A stretch of 64,000 nucleotides of DNA from Oryzias latipes (lineage: Eukaryota; Chordata; Actinopteri; Beloniformes; Adrianichthyidae), in contig NC_019879.2 in the NCBI RefSeq assembly GCF_002234675.1, forward strand, positions 21,695,855-21,759,854, written 5' to 3'. Every line of letters begins with the position of its first letter. The stretch's first letter is position 1. The position numbers and the translations under genes are program-made. The notes under the pieces were generated by a model. It was not told where the DNA came from, did no database searches, and saw only the letters and a list, made by a program, of their open reading frames with translations. This document shows positions 15,901-27,479 of the stretch, in pieces.

Positions 15901-18753
15901 CTAATAACCTATCATAGTTAATATAAAATATGAAAAAAAAACTGTAGAGAACACCTAAAACTATTTTACTGTAAAGTATAACAAAATTCTAGGGCGACTT
16001 TTGCTTTTAATTCAATTTTTTTAAATCATTGTATTAATAACACTTGAAATGACCTGTTTGTGGGTAGTTTTACATAGATTTATTCATAAAAAAGTTGCAC
16101 GGTGGAGCAGTGGTTAGCACTCTCCCCCCACAGCAAGAAGGCCCTGGTTCAAATACCAGCTGTGATCTTTGCATGTGGAGTTCTGGAGCCTCATGCCTGC
16201 CTGGGGTTTCTCCAGCAGGGTTGGTAGATGAATGGATGAATGGTGCGTTGGCATTTAGTAGCATCTCGTTTTTCTATTATTTCCATACTTCCATATTTTA
16301 AAAACTCCCCACCTGCTGTGGTTCAGTGGGCACTGCACTGGGCTTACGTTTGAGCACGGGTACGGCCAGTCTGGCTGTGTTAAGAAAAGCATTCAGTCTG
16401 AAACGAATTATCAAGACATTATACGACCTGTACAATATAAAGACCCACTCCAATGAAAATTATGTTGTTGTTGTTTTTAACATGTTGTTGTGGCATTTTT
16501 CACATGATGGAGGACAAATATAAAGAAAATTAATAATAAAACTGCATTTTTGAGGATTTATTGATTTAAATTCTGTTGAATCAGGAGCAGACAAACTCCT
16601 GCTCCATTCTGATGCATCCACTTGCAGATGAAAAGATCCATGCGCGTCTTTGTTTTCCTCGTCTGAGCTGGCATCCAGCTCAAAACTGTACGGCTGAATA
16701 GCGCAGATATTGTTCGCCATTTTTGTTGCATCACTAATGTTAGATTGGGAATGTGAGGGGCTGTACGCTCGCAGGAGAGAATCTACAGAAAGCCAGGGGA
16801 GGCTTACTCCACTGCAACAGTCCTGCCCACAACTCCGAGGCAGATTTCTAAAGAACTCTTACGGCTCTGTCTGCAGAAATTATGTCCTAGAAAACGACAC
16901 AGTTTTTTGTATTTGCCTAAAATTGGAATAAAAATAATTTAAAAACCAATGGGAGCGATTTTAAAATAAATCAAAAAATAATTGCAGTGGGACTTTAAAC
17001 AGACAACTCCTTTGACTGTTGTACAAAACATTAAAAAAATCTGGAATGGCAAACAGTATTAAAGAATTGTGTTTTAATGTTTTCTGTGTTTCCTTAAGCT
17101 TATTAATATTATTCCCATTCATTTAAAATTGTTTTTAAATCAATTTTAAACAAAAGTTGCTTTACAAACAAAGGTCCTTTTGTGTTTGATTCACTTAAAT
17201 TTACTCAAATTAAACCACATTGCAGTTTTAGCCCATTCTGGGAAAATTTTAGAACATTTAGAAATTTTTGATAATCTTTTGAAAAATATACAATACATTT
17301 TGAACATAATGTCTTTGTCAAAAAATAAATCTACTTTTAACTGGATAATGCTGCCAATGAATGTGATGCAGAGGCAATAACTCACTTGTTCATCAAGCTG
17401 AGATTTCTGCTCTGACACTCATCCAGCACTTCAGCTACAGCCAACGCCTGTTGAGCATTGAACTCATCCACCAACAAAAGGGCGGTGTTCTCCAGCCTGA
17501 GAGGAAAACAGCCTTCATGTCACAAAAACTCCTGCAAAACATTAGATTTCTACTCAAAAATAGTAAACAAACGTTTTATACTGACCTTTCTCTGACCTCT
17601 GACCCGGCAATAGGAGCCAAAGCAACAAACATCTTGGAGAAGGAGAAAGGGTCAGTGCAGGAATCCATAAGATCCGTCAACTTTTCTTTAGCCGCCAGCT
17701 TGAAGTTACAGTTGTTGAACTGAAGGGACTGATACAGCCCCAAGATGATGCTGATATTCTCTGCATCCATTCTTGGAATGTTGCGCAAAAAGATTTGATT
17801 GCACTTCTCCAGCAGAGGTCGGTGAACGAACTTGATGTTGCGCAAAAACTGCACCACTCTTCGTGGGGTATTGTAATTTGAGGGATCTATTGTGTTGAGG
17901 AGGTGATCCGCTCTGAGAATCAGAGCATCCCTCAGCCGCGGAGACACAAGGGAAGAGACGTTTATCATCATCGCAGTTAGAATCCTGGGAAAATAATGAG
18001 TCAGTGACTCAACATGTTTTCATCCATACAATCATAATTTTTATTCTTTCTCTACTAACCTGGCATCTTCAATAGATGACAACCTTTGATCCAAAATGCT
18101 GGTGATGTGACCCATCAGAGGACTGTATTGAAGAAGCTGATCACTCAAACAAACCGAAAACTTGGATAGAGATGACATTGGAAGTCTGCAAAAATAAACG
18201 TTTTCTGTTCAACTTTCCAGAACTTTTTCTGAGAATTAAATATTAGCTATTCTATTCAAACAAACCTGTCAATTCTTAACCAAGCTTCTGAAACCAGCTG
18301 CTGCACAAGGGAATCGTGAGGCTCCACTTTCAGCCTTCAGAAGAGATCAAACATTATGTTAGTCGTGTTCCAAATATTTATGTCAGACAAATAGCTCCGG
18401 TTACATTCACTGACTTACCTGAGGAAAGCATAAAGAATGTCAACCAGCATGAAATCGTTCATTTGACTAATTTTGTTCTCTGCGAGAACGCGCAATGTCA
18501 GGAATTGTGGGTGATTCTTGATCTGACCAATAGTCCTGAGCAGTTCAGGTCTCTCTTTCTGAAGGTTCCACAGCAGGCCCACAGCACGGCTCACGTGGTA
18601 GACTGTCAGCTTGGCTTTGTTCTTGCCCACCACATCAAACAGTTCATCTTCGACTGAGCAGGCCTGCAGTCTCTCCAGGATCTGGTCTTTGTTCACTGCA
18701 GCTCCATGAAGGAGCCTTCCGAAGCAGCGGTTTGCACATCGAACTCGAAACAT
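12962..18753 (-). CDS. fastkd1: FAST kinase domain-containing protein 1, mitochondrial
   Basis: FASTKD1 is a mitochondrial RNA-binding protein that affects stability of some mitochondrial mRNAs such as ND3. Fourteen exons on the minus strand (18753-18419, 18334-18266, 18185-18060, 17984-17586, 17496-17386, 15585-15454, 15371-14885, 14803-14689, 14616-14488, 14390-14259, 14189-14076, 13994-13850, 13241-13127, 13045-12962) join in frame to 830 residues (human 847). The N-terminus MFRVRCANRCFGRLLHG is basic and suits a mitochondrial presequence. FAST-type helical repeats fill the middle. The C-terminus is a RAP domain (VDFLDSKSFCKN, LRQRHLEILGY-like segment, IPHFEWNSM) ending in KEYLKRKILG. Position between klhl41 and ppig matches human FASTKD1. 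The 1.8 kb intron 17385-15586 holds several repeats. Confidence 0.93.
15700..15860 (+). repeat. 3' half of a tRNA-SINE-like repeat
   Basis: CTCTAAATGGTCCCC, GGATAGGCTCCAGCTACCCC and the closing ATAGATGGATAGAGG match the 3' half of a widespread fish repeat whose tail ends in ATGGATGG. The 5' half of the same repeat type lies separately at about 16095. Confidence 0.5.
16095..16215 (+). repeat. 5' half of a tRNA-SINE-like repeat
   Basis: GCACGGTGGAGCAGTGGTTA, the CACAGCAAGAAGG stretch and GGTTCAAATACC resemble the head of a widespread fish SINE-like repeat, with a degenerate B-box region. It stops near TTTCTCCAGCAGG. Confidence 0.55.
16439..16996 (+). mobile_element. CCCACT-TIR MITE family, copy A (full length, 558 bp)
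   Basis: It starts AAAGACCCACTCC and ends GCAGTGGGACTTT, so the ends are inverted. Internal blocks shared with other copies include AACATGTT, GATGGAGGACAAATAT, GAATCAGGAGCAGAC, TCTGAGCTGGCATCCAGCTC and ATGTCCTAGAAAA. It has no coding capacity. It sits in the fastkd1 intron 17385-15586. I could not resolve a target duplication or a superfamily. Confidence 0.7.
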
Positions 18754-20172
18754 CTTTCCACACCTGTGCTCAGGCTAGTAGATCTGTTTTCAAGTTGTCA
18801 TTGTTCCAGTGTCCATTCCAGCTCAACTGCCAGGTGAGATCCCAGCTGCACTGAAGGTGGAAGGTGTTAGATGGTTCCTCAAGGACTTGCAGCACCTGAA
18901 GAACAACACATGATGAATGAGGGAATAACACAATCCTGGAATAAACTTCAGTCTTTCGTAATCACTGTAAAGACAAACACTTGCTTGTGACCTGCTGACT
19001 TCGTTTCTCAAAACTGTATTTTATTCAATATTTCCATAACACAATCAACCTCAGAGTTTACATCTTCGTTGTAATGTAAGCATCATTCATGCACATGTGG
19101 ATCATGCACTAACATTAAACTAGTATATCGGTGCTGTATTTTATACTCAGACAGAAGAGTTTGCTGGATCTTCACTGATCTAATAAATTAAAGACTAAAC
19201 ATCAACAATAAATGAAAACGGATTTTTAAAAATGCAGTCCAAAGTCAAAATTACCTAGCATGTGTCCTGTGAAGTTACACTTCCGTAGCAAGTCACATAA
19301 CAAAAGTAAGACCGTTTTAACCCTGAGTTTGAACTTTCAGGCCCCCGCCTGCGAGACTACGTGTATGAATATTCATCCCGTGGTATCAGGACGCACAGTC
19401 AACCAGAAGTATTCAACACACAATCTGAAGTTTGCATGATCCCAAGGGACGCTTCCACGTTTGTGCCTGCGAGGTAAGATTCGGGGCACTACGTTCACTC
19501 GTTGACTGGCGTAAAACGCTGAACACATTGACGTCCCTGCCGCGCCATCTTTAGAAAACACGGAGCGCTGCACTGAATGAAACTTCATTTTTCGTCGTTT
19601 TTACGAGCTGGTCGCTGCATGGATTGAGCGGATTGTTTTTCCAGGTGATTGAGACCCGTGTTTTCGACTGTTCCCGATATGTGTTCGGAAAATGTGCCCA
19701 AAGCAACGGTTGATATATTTGTCGTAAAAAGCTTGTGTCCATGAATGCCCGTGGCTAATGCTAATGCTAATGCTAGGCCTACCCGTTAAGACTGCGCGCG
19801 TTGACTAGACGCAAGGATAACATTCCAGTTCAGAGACAAATAAGAACAAATGCAAAGCTCGAAAACTCAAGAATATTGAATTGTACCTCCAAAACCCCAG
19901 TGGGTGAATGACATGTTTCTGCTAATGCTAATTCTAAAAGAATAGCGCCAGTTCTGCGCCACAATCATGATCATGACATCTCTCCAACCTTAAGATTTGA
20001 TTTGAGTGCCTAATATGATTTGAATTAGACCATCTAAGTTTATATATTTTGTGACGGGTTGTCTGCTCTTGTTCTGCTAAGTGACTTAGTGACTGCGTTA
20101 CATTCGGTAAATAAATGTAAACATCTGAAGTTTGTGTCTGTGTCCTCCATCAGGCAGTTGTTTCCAGTAATT
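18754..20172. promoter_or_regulatory. fastkd1-ppig divergent promoter interval
   Basis: The start codons face away from each other 1.4 kb apart. A likely ppig leader exon ends with a donor at TTTTTCCAG|GTGATT near 19645, and an acceptor CAG lies at 20151-20153 just before the ppig ATG. The GC-richer stretch at about 19340-19560 could serve both genes. A short GCTAAT tandem repeat lies near 19757. Exact transcription starts cannot be read from sequence. Confidence 0.45.
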
Positions 20173-23100
20173 ATGGGGATCAAGGTTCGCCCCCGTTGCT
20201 TCCTCGACATTGGAATCAGTAATGTTCTTGGTAAGCGGCAGTGTTTACCTTTGATTTGATGCAAACACATGGAACAATAAAACTAAAAGTGACAGCCTTT
20301 TATGAAGATGCAGCTTGGAAAATGTTGTCTTCCCAACTTTTTTTGTTTTAATTTGAGTTTATGTTGAATTCCGTTGTGGAGAGTTGTGTGAACAGCCTTT
20401 TATGTTGATGTGTGCATCTCCTTAAAGTTGGCAGAGTTGTGGTGGAGCTCTTTTCAGACGTCTGTCCCAAAACCTGTGAAAACTTCCGATGCCTTTGCAC
20501 AGGTGAGTTGCTTGGATGAAACACATTTGCAGTCGCCATTAAAAGCTAAGTGACATGCTTGTGTTTGTTCAGGTGAAAAAGGCATCGGTAAAGGGACTCA
20601 GAAACCCCTACACTACAAAGGATCCGTCTTCCATCGAATCGTAAAAGATTTCATGATCCAAGGAGGCGACTTTAGTGAAGGTGAGAGGATTCTACTCCAA
20701 TGAAATTGTCTTTTTAAAATGTTCATGTGGCCTTTTTTTGATGATGGAAGACATTTATAAAGAAAATTTGGCTTAATATGGCATTTGAGTATTTCTTTAT
20801 TCAAATCGTTGTGAATCAGGAGCAGACTGAAAAATGCTGTTTGGAAAAAAGAGGGTTTTTTTTGGTGCATAGAAAACACGCTGAGTGGGCCAGTCTGCAT
20901 TTTTATTATCATTATTTGTTTTAAATTATAGGAAACGGAAGAGGAGGCGAGTCAATCTATGGAGGGTTTTTTGAAGGTAAAAAAAAACTACCATCAAAGT
21001 TAGAAGTTGAATCTTAAATTAGCATTTCTGTGCTTGCTAAAATCTTTTTCTTTGTTTTCCTACCCAGATGAAAGCTTTGCTATGAAACACAATAAGGACT
21101 TGCTGCTGTCTATGGCCAATAGAGGCAAAGACACAAATGGTTCTCAGTTTTTCATGTAAGTACTCTCAATCTTTTGGTATTTAATTATTTATTATCGACA
21201 CGGAAAAAACTTACTGAAAAGATTTGTCTGGAATTTCTTAGAACAACTAAGCCTGCACCACATCTGGATGGGTAAGTGTTGTTTCATTTAGTAGTAGTTA
21301 ATCCAGCAAGGTTTTTTATCCTGGTTATACGATGATAATCAGATTACCTTTTGTTTTTTCCTTAGCGTCCATGTTGTTTTTGGTCAAGTGGTTTCTGGCC
21401 AAGAGGTTGTTCAAACCATGGAGAACCAGAAAACTGATCCCAGCAGCAGGCCGTACGCTGAAGTGAAAATCCTCAACTGTGGAGAGCTTGTTCCCAAATC
21501 TAAATGTAACTGTCTTTTTTTGTTTGTTTGTTTATTTGTTTTTTCATGATTTGGTATAAATGTTTATTGGTGTTTGCTTTTCTGTAGCAAAGAAAGATGA
21601 GAAGAAGAAAGAAAAGAGGTCATCAAGCTCCAGCAGCAGCTCCAGTGACTCTGAGAGCTCCTCCAAGTCCTCCTCTGACTCCGAAATGTCAGAAAAAGAA
21701 TCAAAGAAGCAAAAAAAGAAAGCAAAAAAGCTAAAAAAGAAGCAAAAGAAGGAGAAGAAAAAGTAAAAAAAAAAAATAATTTACTGAATGTGTGACATCG
21801 CAAAACACGCAGGGGCCTAATTTTTTTAGCATCTTTACAGATCAGAACCAGAGACGGTTGAAGAAAAAGAGCAAGAGGAGTTGGTTACGTCAACTGTACG
21901 GCCTGAAGAAATACCACCCATCCCTGAGAATCGATTCCTCATGAGGAAAAGTCCTCCAGCAGTCCAGAAGTCAAATGAGGACGGAGAGAAGGACCAGAGA
22001 AAGAGAGAAGACAGACCGAGGGAGAAGTAAGTTTCTCTGAGAACAATCCCCAAACCTGATTTCTTTGGGAGTTCATTTTTCTGTTTTCTCTTTGCAGTAC
22101 ATATAATTCTCATTCAGCGTACGACAGGCGATTAGTGGTGACTACTCGATCCGGGAGGAAGATCAAAGGCAGAGGGCCGAGGGTAGGAGTTCTGCATCTG
22201 TTAAAGAAATTTGGTTGAAATTTTGTGCACTTTTCTGTCTAATTTGAATTCAGTATGATTTGGTGAGCTTTGGTTATCAAATTTTCTTCTGTTTGTGAAA
22301 CTATCGGCAAAAAGGTTTCTTTTAATTCTCTTTTCTTTTTCTTCCTTTGACAGAGATACCGAACTCCATCACGCTCTCGCTCAAGAGATCGTTTTCGGCG
22401 GAGCGAAACGCCTCCGCATTGGCGTCACGAAATGCAGCGTCAAAGGATGAGGGCGGTCACAGGGGAGCGCTGGATCAAGGGTGACAGGTCAGCCCAATTA
22501 TGTGTAAAACCATCAATGGATTTCTTTTTTCCTTAACCCTTGTGATATCCTATGGGGTCCAGATGACTCGATCCTTACGTTGACATGTTCTCCCTACCAT
22601 GACAAAGGTGGATAAAGGTGAAGAGGATTTCATGTAATCCATGGACACCAGTGTAGATCACAAATCATTAAAGAAAAAAAGGTTTAGCACACTGTCTAGT
22701 GGGTCTAGATGACCCCACTCCCAATGGTAAAGTGCCTAGGATAGCACAAGGGATAAAAAGGCTTTCATTATTTTTTCCATAAGTTTTTCTGACTGCACCT
22801 CTAGTAGATAAATGATGAGAAGATGGTAAATGAAGACACGGCAACACCTAAATAAAAATCTAACAACTAGGAAAATTCTCAAAGTCCTTGAATCTAAACT
22901 GACAATAGTGTTTCCAACAGAAATGTTTTACAAACTGACTTTTTGTCATCTTTTGTGCAAATGCCCAAAACTCCCTAAACTTTAACTAAACATTTTACAG
23001 TTGTGCTCCAGTACAGCTTCTCTGCAATGCTAGCAGGCTGTCATGTGACATTGATCACGAGATGTTCTTAACATTCTTAAACTCATATTCATTATCAATT

Positions 23101-26100
23101 TTTAATTCAAATTGTTGACTAAATTTAAAACATGTTTTATTTCAGAACTTCTTTCAGTAAACTGAATTTATGTCTCATTTTTTTAATTTCTGAAAAACAC
23201 TCAGTAGCTTTACTTTGAAAACAAGACGCTTCAGAAACATTACTTTGAAGATTTATCTACTTACAGTAATGCGACTAGTTGTTTTTTTTTATATTCTTTT
23301 AAATTTATTTTTCTTCAATTTCCGAGTGATGATTATATTGTGTGAATTATATTCTTACTACCTTCTATTACAGGGGTGGGCAAACTACGGGCTAAATCCG
23401 GCCCGCCTCCATGTTTGGTCCGGCCCACTGAACACAGATCTGCAGAAATCTTTGATCTTTGTTAACATTCTAAGATCCTGGACCTAATTTCAAAAATCAG
23501 TTATTTGGTAATTTTTTAATTTCATAAATAGTGTTATTTTATTAAAAGGATCATGAATTAATAAAACTTTATTATAGGGCTTTAAAATAAAAGAAGTTTT
23601 AAAGAAAGAGTTCTTGTGGCCCTCACAAGAAAAGGTTTGGAGACTCCGCTCTAGTATCCATGTGGTGTTTGATAATTCAAACACCACATGAATGCAGCAT
23701 TTTTCTAAGTTTTACACGAGTTACATCAAGCCGTTGGTGCAATAGAGGATTTGTGTTGGTGTTGCACGCGGGGAAACAGCAGAGAGGCGGGGCTGAGACT
23801 CGCCGCTTATGGTTCCAGACCCGCAACAACCTAACAGCTGCTTTCTAATAATTACTAAGAATTAATAACTAATAATAGTTGTCATCCATAAAATTAATAT
23901 AATGTATTGGGTTTACTGGTTTTAAAGAAAAAAAAATAGAGAGGAGTCTGCATCAACGTGAATCTGTTTCCATCATCTCATTCATCTTAACTCTGGGTGT
24001 TTGACAGACGGAAAATTCTATTCAAGGTTGTGGAAAATGGACAAAAGATCAAAGGAAACATTACGCTCATAAAAATAAAAAACATTAAAATAATTAAATA
24101 AATATCCTGAAAGCATTTTGAATCAATACAAGTATTGCCAAATGAACTATCGCAATATATCTTCAAAAACATTTTTTCTAACATCTAGTGTTGCGGCTCC
24201 CTGTGCTTTCATCTCAGTGGGAAACTGATCCAAATGGCTCTTTGAGAGGCACAGGTTGCTGACCCCTGGTCTCGCACATCCACATGCATTCGAGATTTGT
24301 ATTGTAACATTATCATGTATAAAGTAAAATGTTTTGTTAAAAAAACAATGTTGTTACATAATGAGAAAATAAAACACTTTATGTTCTTAATTTGTTATAT
24401 ATTTATACCGGATCGATAAGCAGTATCAATAAGAGTAGTAGTACCGTTAAAACCTCAACGATACCCATCCCTAGTCTTTAACCTCCTTGTATTTGGCTCA
24501 GAAGCTTTTTATTTTTCGCTGGCATTGGAGCCAGGATCGACTGTACCCACGCTCGGCCGTTTCGCTGGAGACTTTTTCAAAAAGCCCCTGGTTGCGATAA
24601 GAGCCCTTGAGTTTGGCTGAATGGAGCTGTCACCACAAATATTAATAAAATAATGTTAAAAAAAATCAATCAGAATTGGGTCTTTCAGCCTGCAGTGTGA
24701 ACGTAGCCCATGTTTCCTTTGATCTTCTTTCATGTGTCCCCTACGAAACAAACCACTGACTGTCTTTTTAGAAGAACTTTCCATCTCATAACAGACTCTG
24801 GTCGGTTGCCGACCCCAGATCTAAACGAAATGGGTATGTAGACTAAAGTTAATAGTCGGAACTCAACTTAAGAAAACAGAAAATCAACTAAACGCCATAC
24901 TGTCTCAAATCTGAGCACAAATCGGCTTCAACAGGGAGATGGTTAATTGGGTTTATTGGCTTTCTCTAAATATCAGTGGTGACTGCTGCAAGCATCACAA
25001 CTGCAGCTGAGGCGTCGCCTCACAGGGTCACCCGTGAGCCGCCTTTAAGCTTTGAAAGGATCAGATGCAGAGGTGTGTGCTGCATATTCCCTGAGGCTGA
25101 AATGCGTTGAGTTTTTAAATGGCAGAAAAGGACTGTTAATTATGTCGGTTTTATGTGTTTTTCCTTTTTTTTTTTTTTCATAGAAGTGACATGAATGAAG
25201 CAAAAGACGAGGAAGCTAAAGCTCCCAGAAGAGAGAGACGCGCTTCTGATTCAAAGCACGAGCAAACAGCTGAGGGGAAAAAAGAGAAGAAAGCTCATAA
25301 ATCAAGAAGCAAAGAAAAGGAGGCATCTGAAAAGGATGGGAAGCACAGCACACACAAGGCAAAGAAAAAGGAGAAATCCCACAGTCGCAGTAAAAGCAGA
25401 GAGAAGAGCAGACGGTCGAAAAGCAGAGAGAGGAGCAAAAGACACAGAAGTGATGACAGGAAAGCTAGATCAAGGAGCAATGACAAAAAAAACGAAAAGG
25501 AGTCTGATCAAAGTAAAGATAAAAACAAGAGTCAGGAGTCCAGCAAAAAGCACAAAGACGACGGCAAAGGCAAGAATGATGAGAGAACTAGAACAAAGTC
25601 TCGTAGCAAAGACAGAACGTCAGCCAAAGCCGAGCGTAGATCCAGCAGCAGAAGCAGGGACAGAGGCGGGCGCTCAAGGTCCAGAGATAAGGAGGAGAAA
25701 AGGGACAAGGACAAAGAGAGGGGCAGAGACCGCAGCAGGAGCAAGGACAGACGACACGGTGAAAAGGAGAGCAGGAGGCGTTCATCTAGAGATAAAGATC
25801 AGCAATCAAGAAGTCCAGACAGAAGCAGAACGCGAGACCCCAAAAGAAGCAGGCGCTCCAGAAGCAGGAGCCGTGGGAGAGACCACAGCAAAGAGCGCTC
25901 CTCCCACCGAAGAGAGCGCCGAAAGAGACGAAGCAGCAGCAGCAGCAGCTCTGATAGTGACAGAGCAGAGAAAAAGAAGAGTCAAAGCAGCCCCAGAGCC
26001 AAGAGAAGTTCAAAGAGTACTTCCAGAGAAAGGAGCCCAGCAAGACCAGACAGTACTAAAGGCAAAAAGAAAAGCGATAAGAAGAGCCGGTCCAGTTCTG

Positions 26101-26123
26101 GCTCCAGCTCAGACTCAGACTGA
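20173..26123 (+). CDS. ppig: Peptidyl-prolyl cis-trans isomerase G (SR-cyclophilin)
   Basis: PPIG is a nuclear-speckle cyclophilin whose RS tail binds the RNA polymerase II C-terminal domain and splicing factors. Twelve exons (20173-20230, 20428-20502, 20573-20680, 20932-20976, 21068-21155, 21242-21271, 21366-21505, 21588-21762, 21841-22026, 22098-22182, 22354-22487, 25184-26123) close in frame to 687 residues (human 754). Residues about 1-175 are the cyclophilin domain, with [15 protein letters not shown] supplying the catalytic Arg, Phe, Met and Gln, and NGSQFFITT. The CypA Trp121 position is His (PHLDGVHVVFG), as in human PPIG. The Nopp140-like acidic/basic stretch and [20 protein letters not shown] follow. 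The 940-base last exon is an RS/RD/KS-rich tail ending in SSGSSSDSD. Intron 11 (2.7 kb) is full of transposon remnants. AATAAA lies at 26803-26808. Confidence 0.97.
20690..20895 (+). mobile_element. CCCACT-TIR MITE family, short copy G
   Basis: ACTCCAATGAAATTG, GATGATGGAAGACATTTATAA and GAATCAGGAGCAGAC match the left part of copy A, and GAGTGGGCC near 20884 may be the right end. The middle is deleted. It lies in the ppig intron between 20680 and 20932. Confidence 0.55.
22537..22752. mobile_element. 216-bp MITE with CCCTTGTGxTATCCTA inverted ends
   Basis: The left end CCCTTGTGATATCCTATGG and the right end CCTAGGATAGCACAAGGG are imperfect inverted repeats. TTAA precedes the left end, which suggests a piggyBac-type TTAA target, but the right flank is only ATAA. 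It is non-coding and lies in ppig intron 11. Confidence 0.6.
23374..24818. mobile_element. Cluster of hAT-like remnants in ppig intron 11
   Basis: Several typical hAT-type ends are visible. CAGGGGTGGGCAAACTACGG begins a unit near 23374 that ends around GGTTTGGAGACTCC (about 23650). CAGGTTGCTGACCCCTGG ends another near 24272. ACGATACCCATCCCTAG ends a third near 24475. GGTTGCCGACCCCAG closes a fourth near 24817. The left ends of the later three are not clear, and no transposase frame remains. The units appear juxtaposed or nested. Confidence 0.5.
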
Positions 26124-27479
26124 TGCCCTTTGCTAAACCCACTAAAACATGTAGTATGAAACCCCTGCTTTGTGTCTGCATGGGTCATCGTGGGCCTCAG
26201 TACTTCCACAGCCAATAAGAGGCCGCCATTAAAAAAAAAAAGAAAGAAATTTGGTACCAATTTGCAGCAGGTGGAGCTGCGATTATACGCCTGAAAGCTG
26301 GGAGGACAGAGTGCATCAGTGAGTTTAGTATTTAGGAGCTAAACTTACAGCCTGTAAGAAGGCTATGCAAGGATCAGCTCTGGTGTTTTTCATTTGTGAT
26401 TGTTTGAAAACATATTCTTGGATGTTAAAAAAATAATGAACTGTTTTTAAAATACAAGGACATAAAGCAGGTTTGATTTTTAAACTTCTAGCATTCTGAT
26501 CTCCCTGATTCTGGAAGCCGACATTCATACTGTGATGCATGTTTTATTTTGGACCTTTCTGGTTGAAATTGTGTACACTGTTACTCACCCAACCTGACCC
26601 CAAACCCATTTTTACTGTCATTTTTTTGTGGAAGAAAAAATGTGGACATGCTGTAAAAGGTTTGAACGAGTTTTTTTTTTGTACATCTCTGACTGTGACT
26701 GATCATTTAAAAACAAAAGAAATCCAAAACTGTTTTATTTGTATCGGCTTTTAATAACCTAGAGGCTCAGTCCAAAGCATTGTTTGTAATCAAAATTGCA
26801 ACAATAAAAAGGCTATCATTACAGAAACAATGGAAACTCAAGTGTGTTTATATTTTAATGTGATGAATAATGACTCAACTGTTTCTGTAGGTCTGTTAGC
26901 TGTATTGTGGATAGATTTAATTTGTCGCTGGTTTACAGATTTAATCTAAATAGGCTTACATTTACAGCTAAACGTTAAGGAAAGTTATTAATTGATATTA
27001 TTAAATATCTGAATACGCTGCGCTGTGTCTCCATCTCTAGTGAAACAATTATTCAATCTGACACAAAAATACGACTCAAACATTGAGGAATGTAGAGTTA
27101 AATCTGAAAATGTTTTCGTCTTTTGCTCAAATCTGACAGGGAGGTGCTGCAGTGACAAATCACAAATGAAATAATCTCATTTTTATTTTTTTAAACTAAC
27201 TTGACACATCTATGTTTTGGAGTCGACTGAAAACAGAAGAAGCTTCAGATGAACTAAAATGTGATATTTTATAGTGTCAGTGCCCTGATCACTTTCCACT
27301 AATGAGTTTAGAGCTAGAACAAATGGCAAACATCTCTGGGGTTAGTATAATAAGGATGGATGAAACGACAGCAGAAAAATGACGTAACCTCAATGCTACT
27401 AGCATTTCCTCAGGAGTTGATTCACACACACCAATCCAAGGGAAAAAATAACCCCACTACTCAGTCAAAAAGGTTTTAT
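26124..27479. other. ppig-cfap210 convergent intergenic region
   Basis: It holds the ppig 3' UTR with AATAAA at 26803-26808. A minus-strand AATAAA (TTTATT at about 27182) would suit cfap210. I see no further gene. Confidence 0.55.

Noticed and set aside
19757-19780. GCTAAT tandem repeat
   Set aside because: Only about three to four units; simple sequence with no sign of function.
25195-26136. 313-codon frame overlapping the ppig RS exon in another phase
   Set aside because: Repetitive AGX/AAR codons of the RS tail leave neighbouring frames open by composition; the real frame matches PPIG and ends in SSSDSD.
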